Shown here piece by piece: positions 21,614-28,530 of a stretch of DNA of 30,266 nucleotides. The notes beneath the pieces are model-generated. The model made no database searches, was not told where the DNA came from, and worked only from the letters and a program-made list of their open reading frames with translations. The first letter of the stretch is position 1; each line of letters starts with the position of its first letter. A program made the position numbers and the translations under genes. Source of the stretch: CAZEXD01 sp964516865 (GTDB taxonomy: Bacteria > Patescibacteriota > Minisyncoccia > Minisyncoccales > Staskawiczbacteraceae); assembly GCA_964516865.1 (NCBI GenBank), contig CAZEXD010000005.1, positions 1-30,266 of the forward strand. The letters are read 5' to 3'.

Positions 21614-22885
21614 ATGAAACAAGAATCGTTAACAATTCTTGGCATCGAAACATCTTGTGATGATACGGGAATAGCCATATTAAAAATCCCAAATCCAAAA
21701 TCCAATGACCAAAGACCAAAAACCAAAGGCCAAAAATTGGTGCTGCTTTCAAATATAGTTTCATCACAGATAAAAATTCATAAAAAATATGGCGGAGTAT
21801 ATCCGACCTTGGCAAAAAGAGAACATCAAAGAAACTTAGTGCCGGTTTTGGCAGAAGCGTTAAAAAAAGCAAAAATGCTTAAAAAAGCCGAAGCTCAAAA
21901 TCTTAATGGCAAATCAAATTTAAAACTCAAGGTTCAAAATCTAAAAAATTTTTTAGAAAGGGAAAAATATTTACAGAAAAAATTAATTTCTTTTTTAAAA
22001 AAATACAAGAAACCAGATATAGACCTCATTGCTGTCACAAATGGTCCCGGGTTAGAGCCATGCTTGTGGGTTGGAGTAAATTTCGCAAAATCTCTTTCGT
22101 ATTTTTGGGATATTCCAATTGTAACAGTAAATCATATAGAAGCGCACATACTTATTAATTTTCTACCGAAAATTAACGAAATTTTCAATTTTTCCGCCAA
22201 GGCCGGATCCGTTTCGGCCAAACAATTTCCAATTTTCAAAAATTTTTTTCCGGCTGTTTGTTTAGTGGTCAGCGGAGGCCACACACAACTGATTTTAATG
22301 CACAGCATTGGCAAATATAAAATTCTTGGCGAAACCAGAGATGATGCGGCTGGAGAGTGTTTTGATAAATGTGCGAAAATGCTTGGCCTCGGCTACCCGG
22401 GAGGACCGGCCATCGCCGCTGCTGCGGCTAAATTAAAAATCCCAAATCCCAAATTCCAAATTCCAAAACTTCCGAGGCCGATGATTTATACCAAAGATTA
22501 TGATTTTAGTTTTTCGGGGTTAAAAACCGCGGTGCTTTATGCAAACCAAAAACCAAAAACCAAAAACCAAAAATATAAACAAGAAATGGCAAAAGAAATT
22601 CAGCAAGCGATTATTGATGTTTTGATTAAAAAAACAATTAAAGCGGTGAAGGATTTTGAGGCAAAAACAATAATTTTAGGGGGTGGCGTAGTCGCCAACA
22701 AAGAACTCCGCAAACAATTTGCAGAAAGAATAAAAAAAGAAATTTCCAACACCCAACTTCTAATACCCAACACTCATTTAAGCACTGATAATGCTTTAAT
22801 GGTTGCAATCACTGGATATTTCCGCAGAAACAAAAAAATCCCTTACGGGAAATTACAAGCCAACGCTAATTTACGAATCTCATAA
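21614..22885 (+). CDS. tsaD: tRNA N6-adenosine threonylcarbamoyltransferase TsaD, with repeat-derived insertions
   Basis: 423 residues against a usual ~340. TsaD installs t6A at position 37 of ANN-reading tRNAs together with TsaB and TsaE. Conserved motifs: GIETSCDDT (9-17), TNGPGLEPCLWVG, NHIEAH with the two metal-binding His, VSGGHTQL, FDKCAKMLGLGYPGGPAI, FSFSGLKTA and the C-terminal GGGVVANKELR...STDNALM. Extra segments have been read into the frame: PNPKSNDQRPKTKGQ after GIAIL, a charged stretch near 95-125, the 22180-22241 element after ILINFLP, PNPKFQIPKLP, and QKPKTKNQK. All lie between conserved blocks, so the enzyme may work. A weak promoter (TTGAAA 21576-21581, TAACAT) would give an almost leaderless mRNA. 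Confidence 0.93.
   Translation: MKQESLTILGIETSCDDTGIAILKIPNPKSNDQRPKTKGQKLVLLSNIVSSQIKIHKKYGGVYPTLAKREHQRNLVPVLAEALKKAKMLKKAEAQNLNGKSNLKLKVQNLKNFLEREKYLQKKLISFLKKYKKPDIDLIAVTNGPGLEPCLWVGVNFAKSLSYFWDIPIVTVNHIEAHILINFLPKINEIFNFSAKAGSVSAKQFPIFKNFFPAVCLVVSGGHTQLILMHSIGKYKILGETRDDAAGECFDKCAKMLGLGYPGGPAIAAAAAKLKIPNPKFQIPKLPRPMIYTKDYDFSFSGLKTAVLYANQKPKTKNQKYKQEMAKEIQQAIIDVLIKKTIKAVKDFEAKTIILGGGVVANKELRKQFAERIKKEISNTQLLIPNTHLSTDNALMVAITGYFRRNKKIPYGKLQANANLRIS
21682..21740. repeat. CCAAANN tandem-like repeat inside tsaD (first insert)
   Basis: A/C-rich run of about 59 nt built on CCAAAAT, CCAATGA and CCAAAGA words, read as Lys/Asn/Pro/Gln-rich sequence after TsaD residue ~23. Confidence 0.6.
22180..22241 (-). 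repeat. 60-nt palindromic element inserted in tsaD
   Basis: Read on the minus strand it aligns to 23256-23316 in valS at 47 of 60 positions without a gap, sharing GACGG/AACGG, GGATC, CGGAAAAATTGAAAAT. The core GGCCG...CGGCC can fold. In tsaD it is read backwards as part of FNFSAKAGSVSAKQF. Confidence 0.75.
22431..22471. repeat. CCCAAATTCC-type insert inside tsaD (second A/C-rich insert)
   Basis: AATCCCAAATCCCAAATTCCAAATTCC read as IPNPKFQIPK between the glycine-rich loop and the FSFSGLKTA motif. Confidence 0.55.
22546..22573. repeat. Four perfect CCAAAAA heptamers inside tsaD
   Basis: CCAAAAA repeated four times without interruption, in frame, giving QKPKTKNQK just after the FSGLKTAVLY motif. 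Confidence 0.75.
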
Positions 22886-22892
22886 AATCTTA

Positions 22893-22923
22893 AAAGATAG
22901 AGGTCCCTCTTCTATCTTTCTTT
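22893..22923 (+). terminator. Intrinsic terminator after tsaD
   Basis: AAAGATAGA (22893-22901) and TCTATCTTT (22911-22919), followed by CTTTT. The rest of the gap to 23142 contains another GATAGAGG word, a short inverted stretch near ACGGTT/AACCG and AT-rich sequence. Confidence 0.65.
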
Positions 22924-23142
22924 TGCCAAAAATGATAGAGGGACGGTTGAGCCGAAACTTAACCGCCGTCTTCTAATCCGAGAGTTTTCCCAACCCTATA
23001 ATCCTTGCCAATTATTTAGGAAACAGGGGTGAGGGGCAATAGTTGCAAGAGATTTTTAGATTTGTTAATATTAACAATAAAATAAATTTTAAATTTTTAA
23101 TTGTCGGTTTGCATTTTGATTTTTGAATTTTAAATTTTTATT

Positions 23143-25290
23143 ATGGATCTTCCTAAAACCTACAACGCCAAAGAAGTTGAAGATAAAATTTATCAGCTTT
23201 GGGAAAAAAGCGGTTTTTTTAATCCCGACAACCTGCCCTTTGGCAGGCGTAAAATTAAAAATTGTAAATTATCTAGCCGAGACGGATCGGCGCGGGACGG
23301 AAAAATTGAAAATTTTTGTATAATAATGCCTCCCCCCAATGCCAATGGTTCTTTGCATATAGGCCACGCGGTTTTCGTTACTCTGCAGGACATAATGATT
23401 AGATATAACCGAATGAAAGGCAAAAAAACCTTGTGGTTACCGGGCGCCGACCACGCTGGTTTTGAAACCCAAGTTGTTTATGACAAAAAACTGGAAAAAG
23501 AAGGCAGAAACAGATTTGAAATTCCCAAAGACCAACTTTACAAAGAAATTCTGGAATTTACTTTGCAAAACAAGAAAACAATGGAGCGCCAATTAAAAAA
23601 ACTCGGGGCTTCCTGCGACTGGTCAAGAGAAAAATTTACTTTAGACCCGGAAATTATAAAAATTGTTTACCAAACTTTTGAAAAATTAAAACAAGACGGC
23701 CTGGTTTACAAAGGAAAAAGAATTGTCAACTGGTGCCCAAAGCATCAAACCTCGCTCTCGGATGTGGAATTAAAACACCAAGAAAAAAACGACCCGCTCT
23801 ATTTTATAAAATATGGACCTATTACCGTTGCCACCGTCAGACCGGAAACAATGTTTGGAGATGTGGCTGTGGCAGTAAATCCCAAAGACAAAAGATATAA
23901 AAATTTAATTGGCAAAACCGTTCCCCTGCCCTTAACAAAAAGAATTGTTCCGGTTATCAGCGATGAATTGGTGGATATAAAATTTGGCACTGGCGCTGTC
24001 AAAGTAACGCCGGCGCATGACCCCGCTGATTTTGAAATTGGCCAGAAACACAAACTGGAAATCATTCAGGTGATTGACAGCCGGGGAAGGTTAAATGAAC
24101 TCACCGGCGTTTACGCTGGTTTAAACATTGAAGAGGGCCGCAAAAAAGTTGTTGAAGACCTGCAAAAACAGGGTTTAATAGAAAAAATTGACCAAAACTA
24201 CCAGCACACCATCGCCTCTTGTTATAAATGCGGCAGAACAATAGAACCAATGATTTTGGACAACCAGTGGTTTTTAAAAATGACGGAAAAACCGGCTTCC
24301 GGCGGCTTGTCTTTGAGAGACGCGGCGGTAAAGGCGGTGAAAGAAGGAAAAATTGTTTTTATTCCAAAAAGGTTTGAAAAGATATTTCTCCACTGGATGA
24401 AAAACTTGCGCGACTGGAATATTTCGCGCCAAATTGTCTGGGGAATTCCCATACCCGGCGACGAATCCGGCCAGGTTTTTGATACTTGGTTTTCTTCCGG
24501 GCAGTGGCCATTTGCGACCCTCCTTTCGTCGGGTCGCAAATCCAAAATCCAAAATCTAAAATCTAAATTACGGGAGACAACAAACGACTTTGAAAATTTT
24601 TATCCCACAGACGTAATGGAAACCGGCTGGGATATTTTGTTTTTCTGGGTGGCCAGAATGATTATGCTGGGACTATATGTCACCGGCAAGGTTCCCTTCA
24701 AAAAGGTCTATCTTCATGGTTTGGTGCGCGACAAAGACCGCCAAAAAATGTCAAAATCAAAAGGAAATGTAATTGACCCTTTGGGAATAATTGATGTTTT
24801 TGGCACCGATGCTTTAAGAATGGCGCTGGTGGCGGGCAATACGCCGGGAAACGATATTATAATTTTTGAAGAAAAAATTAAAGGATACAGAAATTTTGCC
24901 ACAAAAATCTGGAATGCAGCCCGGTTTGTAATATTACAAACCGGAAATTCCAAATTCCAAATCCCAAATTCCAAACAAATTATAAATTTTAAGGATAAAA
25001 AAATACTAAACGATTTCAAAAAAAATGTCAAAGAAGTGACAAAAGATATGGATAATTTTAAGTTTTACGCTGCGGCAGAAAAAATTTACCACTATTTCTG
25101 GCACACCTTCTGTGATAAAATTATAGAAGAGAATAAAAAAGAACCAAACCCAACATTGCTTTTGGAAATTCTTTTGGGTTGTCTTAAACTTTTGCATCCC
25201 TTTATGCCGTTTATTACTGAAGAAATTTATCAGAGACTACCCCTAAAAAACAAAAAAAGATGTTTAATGATTGAAGAGTGGCCGAAGTAG
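23143..25290 (+). CDS. valS: Valyl-tRNA synthetase, compact, with repeat-derived insertions
   Basis: 715 residues against ~850-950 in most bacteria. Class I signatures: HIGH-type motif HIGH at 72-75 (PPPNANGSLHIGHA, where NVTG is usual), LPGADHAGFETQ, and KMSKS at 535-539. The CP1 editing domain is kept (ATVRPETMFGDVAVAVNP, GTGAVKVTPAHDP). The shortening has two causes: the C-terminal coiled-coil tail is missing (it ends ...CLMIEEWPK) and the segment between ISRQIVWG and VFDTWFSSG is cut to about 12 residues, without the usual AWYC block. Against this, three repeat-like inserts are present (23233-23316, 24511-24569, 24944-24985). All reaction motifs are intact, so it probably charges tRNA-Val. 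Confidence 0.92.
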   Translation: MDLPKTYNAKEVEDKIYQLWEKSGFFNPDNLPFGRRKIKNCKLSSRDGSARDGKIENFCIIMPPPNANGSLHIGHAVFVTLQDIMIRYNRMKGKKTLWLPGADHAGFETQVVYDKKLEKEGRNRFEIPKDQLYKEILEFTLQNKKTMERQLKKLGASCDWSREKFTLDPEIIKIVYQTFEKLKQDGLVYKGKRIVNWCPKHQTSLSDVELKHQEKNDPLYFIKYGPITVATVRPETMFGDVAVAVNPKDKRYKNLIGKTVPLPLTKRIVPVISDELVDIKFGTGAVKVTPAHDPADFEIGQKHKLEIIQVIDSRGRLNELTGVYAGLNIEEGRKKVVEDLQKQGLIEKIDQNYQHTIASCYKCGRTIEPMILDNQWFLKMTEKPASGGLSLRDAAVKAVKEGKIVFIPKRFEKIFLHWMKNLRDWNISRQIVWGIPIPGDESGQVFDTWFSSGQWPFATLLSSGRKSKIQNLKSKLRETTNDFENFYPTDVMETGWDILFFWVARMIMLGLYVTGKVPFKKVYLHGLVRDKDRQKMSKSKGNVIDPLGIIDVFGTDALRMALVAGNTPGNDIIIFEEKIKGYRNFATKIWNAARFVILQTGNSKFQIPNSKQIINFKDKKILNDFKKNVKEVTKDMDNFKFYAAAEKIYHYFWHTFCDKIIEENKKEPNPTLLLEILLGCLKLLHPFMPFITEEIYQRLPLKNKKRCLMIEEWPK
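23256..23316 (+). repeat. 60-nt palindromic element inserted in valS
   Basis: Homologue of 22180-22241, in the other orientation relative to the host gene. It begins after a CCTGCC-CTTT-GGCAGG hairpin (23232-23247) and is read as KIKNCKLSSRDGSARDGKIENF between NPDN and the PPPNANG motif, where ValRS normally has only a few residues. Confidence 0.75.
24511..24569. repeat. Hairpin plus AAATCCAAAATC repeat inside valS
   Basis: A perfect 10-bp inverted repeat TTTGCGACCC (24511-24520) / GGGTCGCAAA (24531-24540) followed by CCAAAATCCAAAATCTAAAATCT-type repeats. Replaces the short linker between WPFATL and FYPTDV. Confidence 0.6.
24944..24985. repeat. TTCCAAATTCC-type insert inside valS
   Basis: TTCCAAATTCCAAATCCCAAATTCC read as NSKFQIPNSKQ after the FVILQT segment of the anticodon-binding domain. 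Confidence 0.6.
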
Positions 25291-25361
25291 ATACTTAGGA
25301 GTGTTGGCGATAAATAATAGAGGTAAGTGGTTAATTCTAAAAAAACTCTTATTAATTAAAC

Positions 25362-26132
25362 ATGATAAATTTTTTAATTTCTCTTCTGGCAAGATTAGCA
25401 ATTCTGATGTCGCGTGTTTTTATTTCTATTTTTTTGGGTATTACAGGAAGCGCGGCTTGGCTTTTAGGTTTTTTAAAATTAGACAAACTGCCCGAACCGA
25501 CAAAAATGATTTTAAAAATGTTTTTTTGGGGAGCGCTAATAATCTTCCCCGTTTTTGTAATAGAGTTTAGCGGCAATTTCTTACTAAATAAAATGACTCT
25601 CCCCCCTCTCATTGTTTCTATTATTTACTGGTTTTTAATTATCGGCCTGGTAGAAGAATTTTTTAAATATTTATTGGTAAAAATAAAAATTTTAAAAAAC
25701 CCTGCTTTTGATGAACCAGTTGATGCGGTAATTTACATGATAGTGGTCGCCTTAGGCTTCGCGGCTTTGGAAAATATCCTTTATCTTTTGCCGCCCGTAG
25801 AAAAGGCATTAACCTTTTCTGAATTATTTATCCGAACAGCGGCAATAAGTTTTTTCCGTTTTCTTGGCGCTACCCTTCTTCATTCTTTATGCTCGGCGTT
25901 GGTTGGATTCTTTCTTGCTTTATCAATTTACAAAAAAGAAAAAAGAGCAAGATTGATTGCCAGCGGTTTATTAACCGTCACCCTCTTGCATGGGTTGTAT
26001 AATTTTTCTATAATAGAAATTGAAGAGCCGCTAAAATTTGTCATTCCCGTTATAATTCTTTTTGGTTTAACATTATTCCTTGTTTTTGCTTTTTGGAAAT
26101 TGAAAAAAATGAAAAGCGTATGCCAGGTTTAG
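25362..26132 (+). CDS. PrsW-like intramembrane protease
   Basis: 256 residues with about eight hydrophobic segments. Family residues are in order: E98-E99-x2-K102 (LVEEFFKYLL), D121 in FDEPVDAVIY, E137-N138 in GFAALEN, H174 in LLHSLCSA and H210 in LLHGLYNF. PrsW proteases cleave anti-sigma factors in some Firmicutes (PrsW/RsiW); the target here is unknown. A typical PrsW pattern is DAVxYGxxxGxGFAxxEN, matched here except that GxG is VAL. It starts 72 nt after valS, with no good ribosome site seen. Confidence 0.82.
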   Translation: MINFLISLLARLAILMSRVFISIFLGITGSAAWLLGFLKLDKLPEPTKMILKMFFWGALIIFPVFVIEFSGNFLLNKMTLPPLIVSIIYWFLIIGLVEEFFKYLLVKIKILKNPAFDEPVDAVIYMIVVALGFAALENILYLLPPVEKALTFSELFIRTAAISFFRFLGATLLHSLCSALVGFFLALSIYKKEKRARLIASGLLTVTLLHGLYNFSIIEIEEPLKFVIPVIILFGLTLFLVFAFWKLKKMKSVCQV

Positions 26133-26164
26133 GTTTTAGGTATAATTAAAAAAAACAAAATTAT

Positions 26165-26593
26165 ATGATTTCTCCTAAAAAAACAAAAGGGTGTCTGAAT
26201 AAACCATGTCTCGAAAATGGTGATCCGCCGCCGGTTGAAGAAAACAAATTGTTTAAAGCCGACGGTCAACTGACAGTTGATGTTTATGAAACACCGGCTG
26301 ATCTTGTGGTGCTGTCAACCGTGGCTGGAATAACAGCCAAAGATCTAGAAATTATAGTGGAAAAAGATATGCTGATAATTAAAGGATGTCGGCAGAATCC
26401 GGCCAATGAAAAAGACAAAAACTATTTCTATCAGGAATGCTATTGGGGTCCTTTTTCCCGAAAAATTGTTTTACCCGACAATGTTGACGTTAATCAAATT
26501 AAGGCGGAATTTAACAAAGGACTGCTTACCATCAAATTTCCCAAAAACCGCGAAAAGGCAAACAATAATGGAGTAACGATAAAAGAAAGTTAG
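26165..26593 (+). CDS. Small heat-shock protein, Hsp20/alpha-crystallin family
   Basis: 142 residues. Short N-terminal arm with three Cys/Pro-rich turns (CLNKPCLENGDPPPVEENKLF), then the alpha-crystallin domain (~38-130): QLTVDVYETPADLVVLSTVAGITAKDLEIIVEKDMLIIKG, the loop NYFYQECYWGPFSRKIVLP and the GLLTIKFPK strand (the A-x-x-x-n-GvL motif). An ATP-independent holdase in the cytosol. A TATAAT lies at 26141-26146, 19 nt before the ATG, suggesting its own transcription start. Followed by a terminator. Confidence 0.9.
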   Translation: MISPKKTKGCLNKPCLENGDPPPVEENKLFKADGQLTVDVYETPADLVVLSTVAGITAKDLEIIVEKDMLIIKGCRQNPANEKDKNYFYQECYWGPFSRKIVLPDNVDVNQIKAEFNKGLLTIKFPKNREKANNNGVTIKES

Positions 26594-26626
26594 GGTTGGT
26601 TTTGTTAGAAAAAATTGGTTTGCAAA

Positions 26627-26656
26627 AAAAATAAGCCACAAAATTGGCTTATTTTT
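26627..26656. terminator. Bidirectional terminator between hsp20 and tRNA-Leu
   Basis: Perfect 12-bp arms AAAAATAAGCCA (26627-26638) and TGGCTTATTTTT (26645-26656), 6-nt loop, with A/T runs on both sides. Ends Hsp20 on the plus strand and tRNA-Leu on the minus strand. Confidence 0.88.
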
Positions 26657-26675
26657 AATTTCTGATTCCTAAAAG

Positions 26676-26757
26676 TGTCCCTGGCAGGATTTGAACCTGC
26701 AACCCTTGCGGGATAGCGTCCTAAGCGCTACGCGTATTCCAGTTCCGCCACAGGGAC
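26676..26757 (-). tRNA. tRNA-Leu(TAG)
   Basis: Acceptor GTCCCTG/CAGGGAC, discriminator A, anticodon stem TAGCG/CGCTA with loop CTTAGGA (TAG), variable arm TCCCGCAAGGG, T arm GCAGG-TTCAAAT-CCTGC. No CCA encoded. Its 5' 30 nt overlap the end of the upstream membrane-protein gene. Confidence 0.95.
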
Positions 26758-27012
26758 AAAAAAAGCAAAACCAAGCGGCAAGTTAAATAACCACTGGATT
26801 AAAACAATTATTAAATAGACAAAAATTCCTGCTACTAAAATTATGGTTCCCAAAACAAACATTTTGTGGGCTGATTGAACTTTTTTAGAATCGCGACGCC
26901 AAATTACAAATAAAACAGCAGAGAAGGCAAAACAAACTAAAGCCACCAAACCGAACAGCCGCCAAACAATTTCTTTAATTAAATTACTCTGGATTAGGAA
27001 ATTAAATAACAT
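26728..27012 (-). CDS. Two-helix membrane protein, distant TrbC/VirB2-like, ending inside tRNA-Leu
   Basis: 94 residues: a helix at ~18-38 (LFGLVALVCFAFSAVLFVIW), a charged loop (RRDSKKVQSAHK) and a helix at ~50-72. The spacing and the KKVQSA-K-F-LGT loop match the TrbC-like proteins encoded just upstream (EEKVKSGRDKILYAVMG), but the GGYQILTSGG motif is missing, so it is at best a divergent relative. The last nine codons and the TAG stop lie within tRNA-Leu. AAGGTGA sits directly before the ATG as a ribosome site. A long hairpin fills the upstream gap. Confidence 0.6.
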   Translation of the reverse strand: MLFNFLIQSNLIKEIVWRLFGLVALVCFAFSAVLFVIWRRDSKKVQSAHKMFVLGTIILVAGIFVYLIIVLIQWLFNLPLGFAFFVPVAELEYA

Positions 27013-27021
27013 TCACCTTAT

Positions 27022-27094
27022 CAGCGTTAATATCAACGTAGAATCAGGGTAAAAACTGCTGAATCCAACTGATAACTACGCTGAATTAATGCTG
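27022..27094 (-). promoter_or_regulatory. Long imperfect hairpin in the leader of the TrbC-like gene
   Basis: Arms 27022-27041 and 27076-27094 match over 19-20 nt with one bulge and two differences, with a 34-nt loop. It ends 10 nt before the ATG, adjoining the AAGGTGA site, so it could hide or stabilise the ribosome entry region. Confidence 0.5.
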
Positions 27095-27160
27095 AAAAAT
27101 ATCTTGGAGTTTAAAATGTATTTAATTAATGATACTAAAAAATAAAAAACTTGCCAATAA

Positions 27161-27194
27161 CTAAAAGTTTGCTGCTTGAACAGCAAACTTTTAG
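27161..27194 (-). terminator. Intrinsic terminator after the small TrbC-like gene
   Basis: Perfect 14-bp stem CTAAAAGTTTGCTG/CAGCAAACTTTTAG, 6-nt loop, 67 nt past the stop of the gene ending at 27261. Confidence 0.8.
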
Positions 27195-27260
27195 GAAATT
27201 TATCTCCCAGACAATTACAAAATTAAACAAATAAAATGTTCTATTTTTCTATTTATTTAA

Positions 27261-27617
27261 TTAACTAAGTTGCTTAATAACAAGGTTTATTAAAGCCCAC
27301 GCGGCAAGTGTTATTAACATTCCCATTACAGCATACAGAATTTTATCTCTGCCTGATTTAACTTTTTCCTCGCTTCCTCCGGAAGTAAGAATTTGATAAC
27401 CGCCTGCTATAGATAGCGCAACAGCAATAACTCCTACAAAAGCTACTATCTCCCACAGCACCTTCTCTATTATACCTATTAGGTTATCTTTATCCTGCGG
27501 AGCGGTTACTATTTGCGATACCCTTACTGGCTGCGCCCCTACAACTCCCGCCAACCCCATTCCTATTAGTATTAAGGACAACGCTGCCAAATAAAATATT
27601 TTTATTCTTTTATTCAT
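27261..27617 (-). CDS. TrbC/VirB2-like pilin-type membrane protein (single unit)
   Basis: 118 residues. Signal peptide-like start (MNKRIKIFYLAALSLILIGMGLAGVVGA, cleavage near VGA-Q), then two helices separated by a short loop with the recurring motif AGGYQILTSGGSEEKVKSGRDKILYAVMGM. This organisation is that of TrbC/VirB2 family pilins, small proteins of conjugation-type systems; in Patescibacteria such proteins are common and their role is not established. The C-terminal half of the larger neighbour at 27755-28336 is nearly the same sequence. Leader motif AAAAAGGTCGA (27713-27723) lies 96 nt before the start. Confidence 0.8.
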   Translation of the reverse strand: MNKRIKIFYLAALSLILIGMGLAGVVGAQPVRVSQIVTAPQDKDNLIGIIEKVLWEIVAFVGVIAVALSIAGGYQILTSGGSEEKVKSGRDKILYAVMGMLITLAAWALINLVIKQLS

Positions 27618-27712
27618 TTTTTATTTTTTATTTAATAATTTTCCCGCTAAAGTATCCGCTTTTAGCGAATTTTTAGCGAATTTTTTTTATTTTTAATGGT
27701 ATTTAATTAGGA

Positions 27713-27723
27713 TCGACCTTTTT
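27713..27723 (-). promoter_or_regulatory. Leader motif AAAAAGGTCGA upstream of the TrbC-like gene
   Basis: Third copy, same strand as the gene, in the gap between the two TrbC-like genes. Followed by a short direct repeat TTCGCTAAAA (27661-27680 region) before the start codon. Confidence 0.4.
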
Positions 27724-27754
27724 ATAATTTTAAAAATAAACTCTCATTATTGCT

Positions 27755-28336
27755 TTAAAATGCGCTAATAACCATCTTCACTATTGCCCAAGCGCTAAGC
27801 GCAACAATCATTCCGATAATAGCGTAAATAATTTTGTTTTTACCTGCGGTAACTTTTTCTTGGCTACCGCCGGAAGTAAGAATTTGATAACCGCCCGCTA
27901 TAACCAACGCCAAAGCAATAATCCCCACGAAAGTTACTAGTTCCCAGGCTATATTATTTATTATGTCGGATAGCCCTCCGCTTGATTGCGCTTTCCCTTT
28001 TATTGTATTCATTAGCGCTTTTGCTGAAAACGCCGCAATCATTCCCAGTAGGCCGTAAATAATCACTGTCTTTGCTGTTTTAACTTTGTCTGGCTCTCCG
28101 CTGGAAAAAATAAAATAAAATCCGGCTATCACTATTGCTAACACTGCCGCAGCGCCAACAACCTTCGTCACGGCGTCAATAATTTTTTTAAATACATCCT
28201 CCCAGTTTGTTGTTCCTAAGGGGTTGTCAAGTTGAATTGGTCCTCCTGCCTGACCTGCCGCCTGACCTGCCATTGTTAAAAGCGCAAAAGAAAAACCACC
28301 CAACACCATTAATATCAAGAAAAATTCTTTTTTCAT
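27755..28336 (-). CDS. Tandem-duplicated TrbC/VirB2-like membrane protein
   Basis: 193 residues: signal peptide (MKKEFFLILMVLGGFSFALLTMAGQAAGQA), then two TrbC-like units. Unit 1 (~42-112) has WEDVFKKIIDAV, VVGAAAVLAIVIAGFYFIFSSGEPDKVKTAKTVIIYGLLGMIAAFSAKALM; unit 2 (~122-193) has DIINNIAWELVTFVGIIALALVIAGGYQILTSGGSQEKV...IIYAIIGMIVALSAWAIVKMVI. Four membrane helices are expected, two per unit. Unit 2 is closest to the single-unit neighbour, unit 1 more diverged. It has its own strong promoter at 28367-28394. A pilin-like or pore-like role in the envelope is inferred from the fold. Confidence 0.8.
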   Translation of the reverse strand: MKKEFFLILMVLGGFSFALLTMAGQAAGQAGGPIQLDNPLGTTNWEDVFKKIIDAVTKVVGAAAVLAIVIAGFYFIFSSGEPDKVKTAKTVIIYGLLGMIAAFSAKALMNTIKGKAQSSGGLSDIINNIAWELVTFVGIIALALVIAGGYQILTSGGSQEKVTAGKNKIIYAIIGMIVALSAWAIVKMVISAF

Positions 28337-28366
28337 TTATTTTAAATTGTTCACTTTGTTATTTTA

Positions 28367-28394
28367 ATTATAAAAACAGGAACGTCTTTGTCAA
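28367..28394 (-). promoter_or_regulatory. Promoter of the duplicated TrbC-like gene
   Basis: TTGACA (28389-28394), 16-nt spacer, TATAAT (28367-28372) on the minus strand, 30 nt upstream of the ATG. Both boxes match the consensus exactly. Confidence 0.85.
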
Positions 28395-28530
28395 CCCTAT
28401 GGTGTTAAATACCCGCCAAATCCGCTTCTCTTAACATTTCTATTGGCGGCCAATTATCATTAAAGACACAGGTAACAAAAACGAAAATAAAAATAAATGA
28501 AGGTAATTTAAATTTTATTTTTTATTTTTT

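Noticed and set aside
23232..23247. CCTGCC-CTTT-GGCAGG hairpin as a regulatory site
   Set aside because: It lies inside the valS coding region next to the inserted element and is better seen as part of that insertion.
28441..28453. ATTGG-CGG-CCAAT palindrome after gyrA as terminator
   Set aside because: Only five base pairs and no T run follows; too weak to call.
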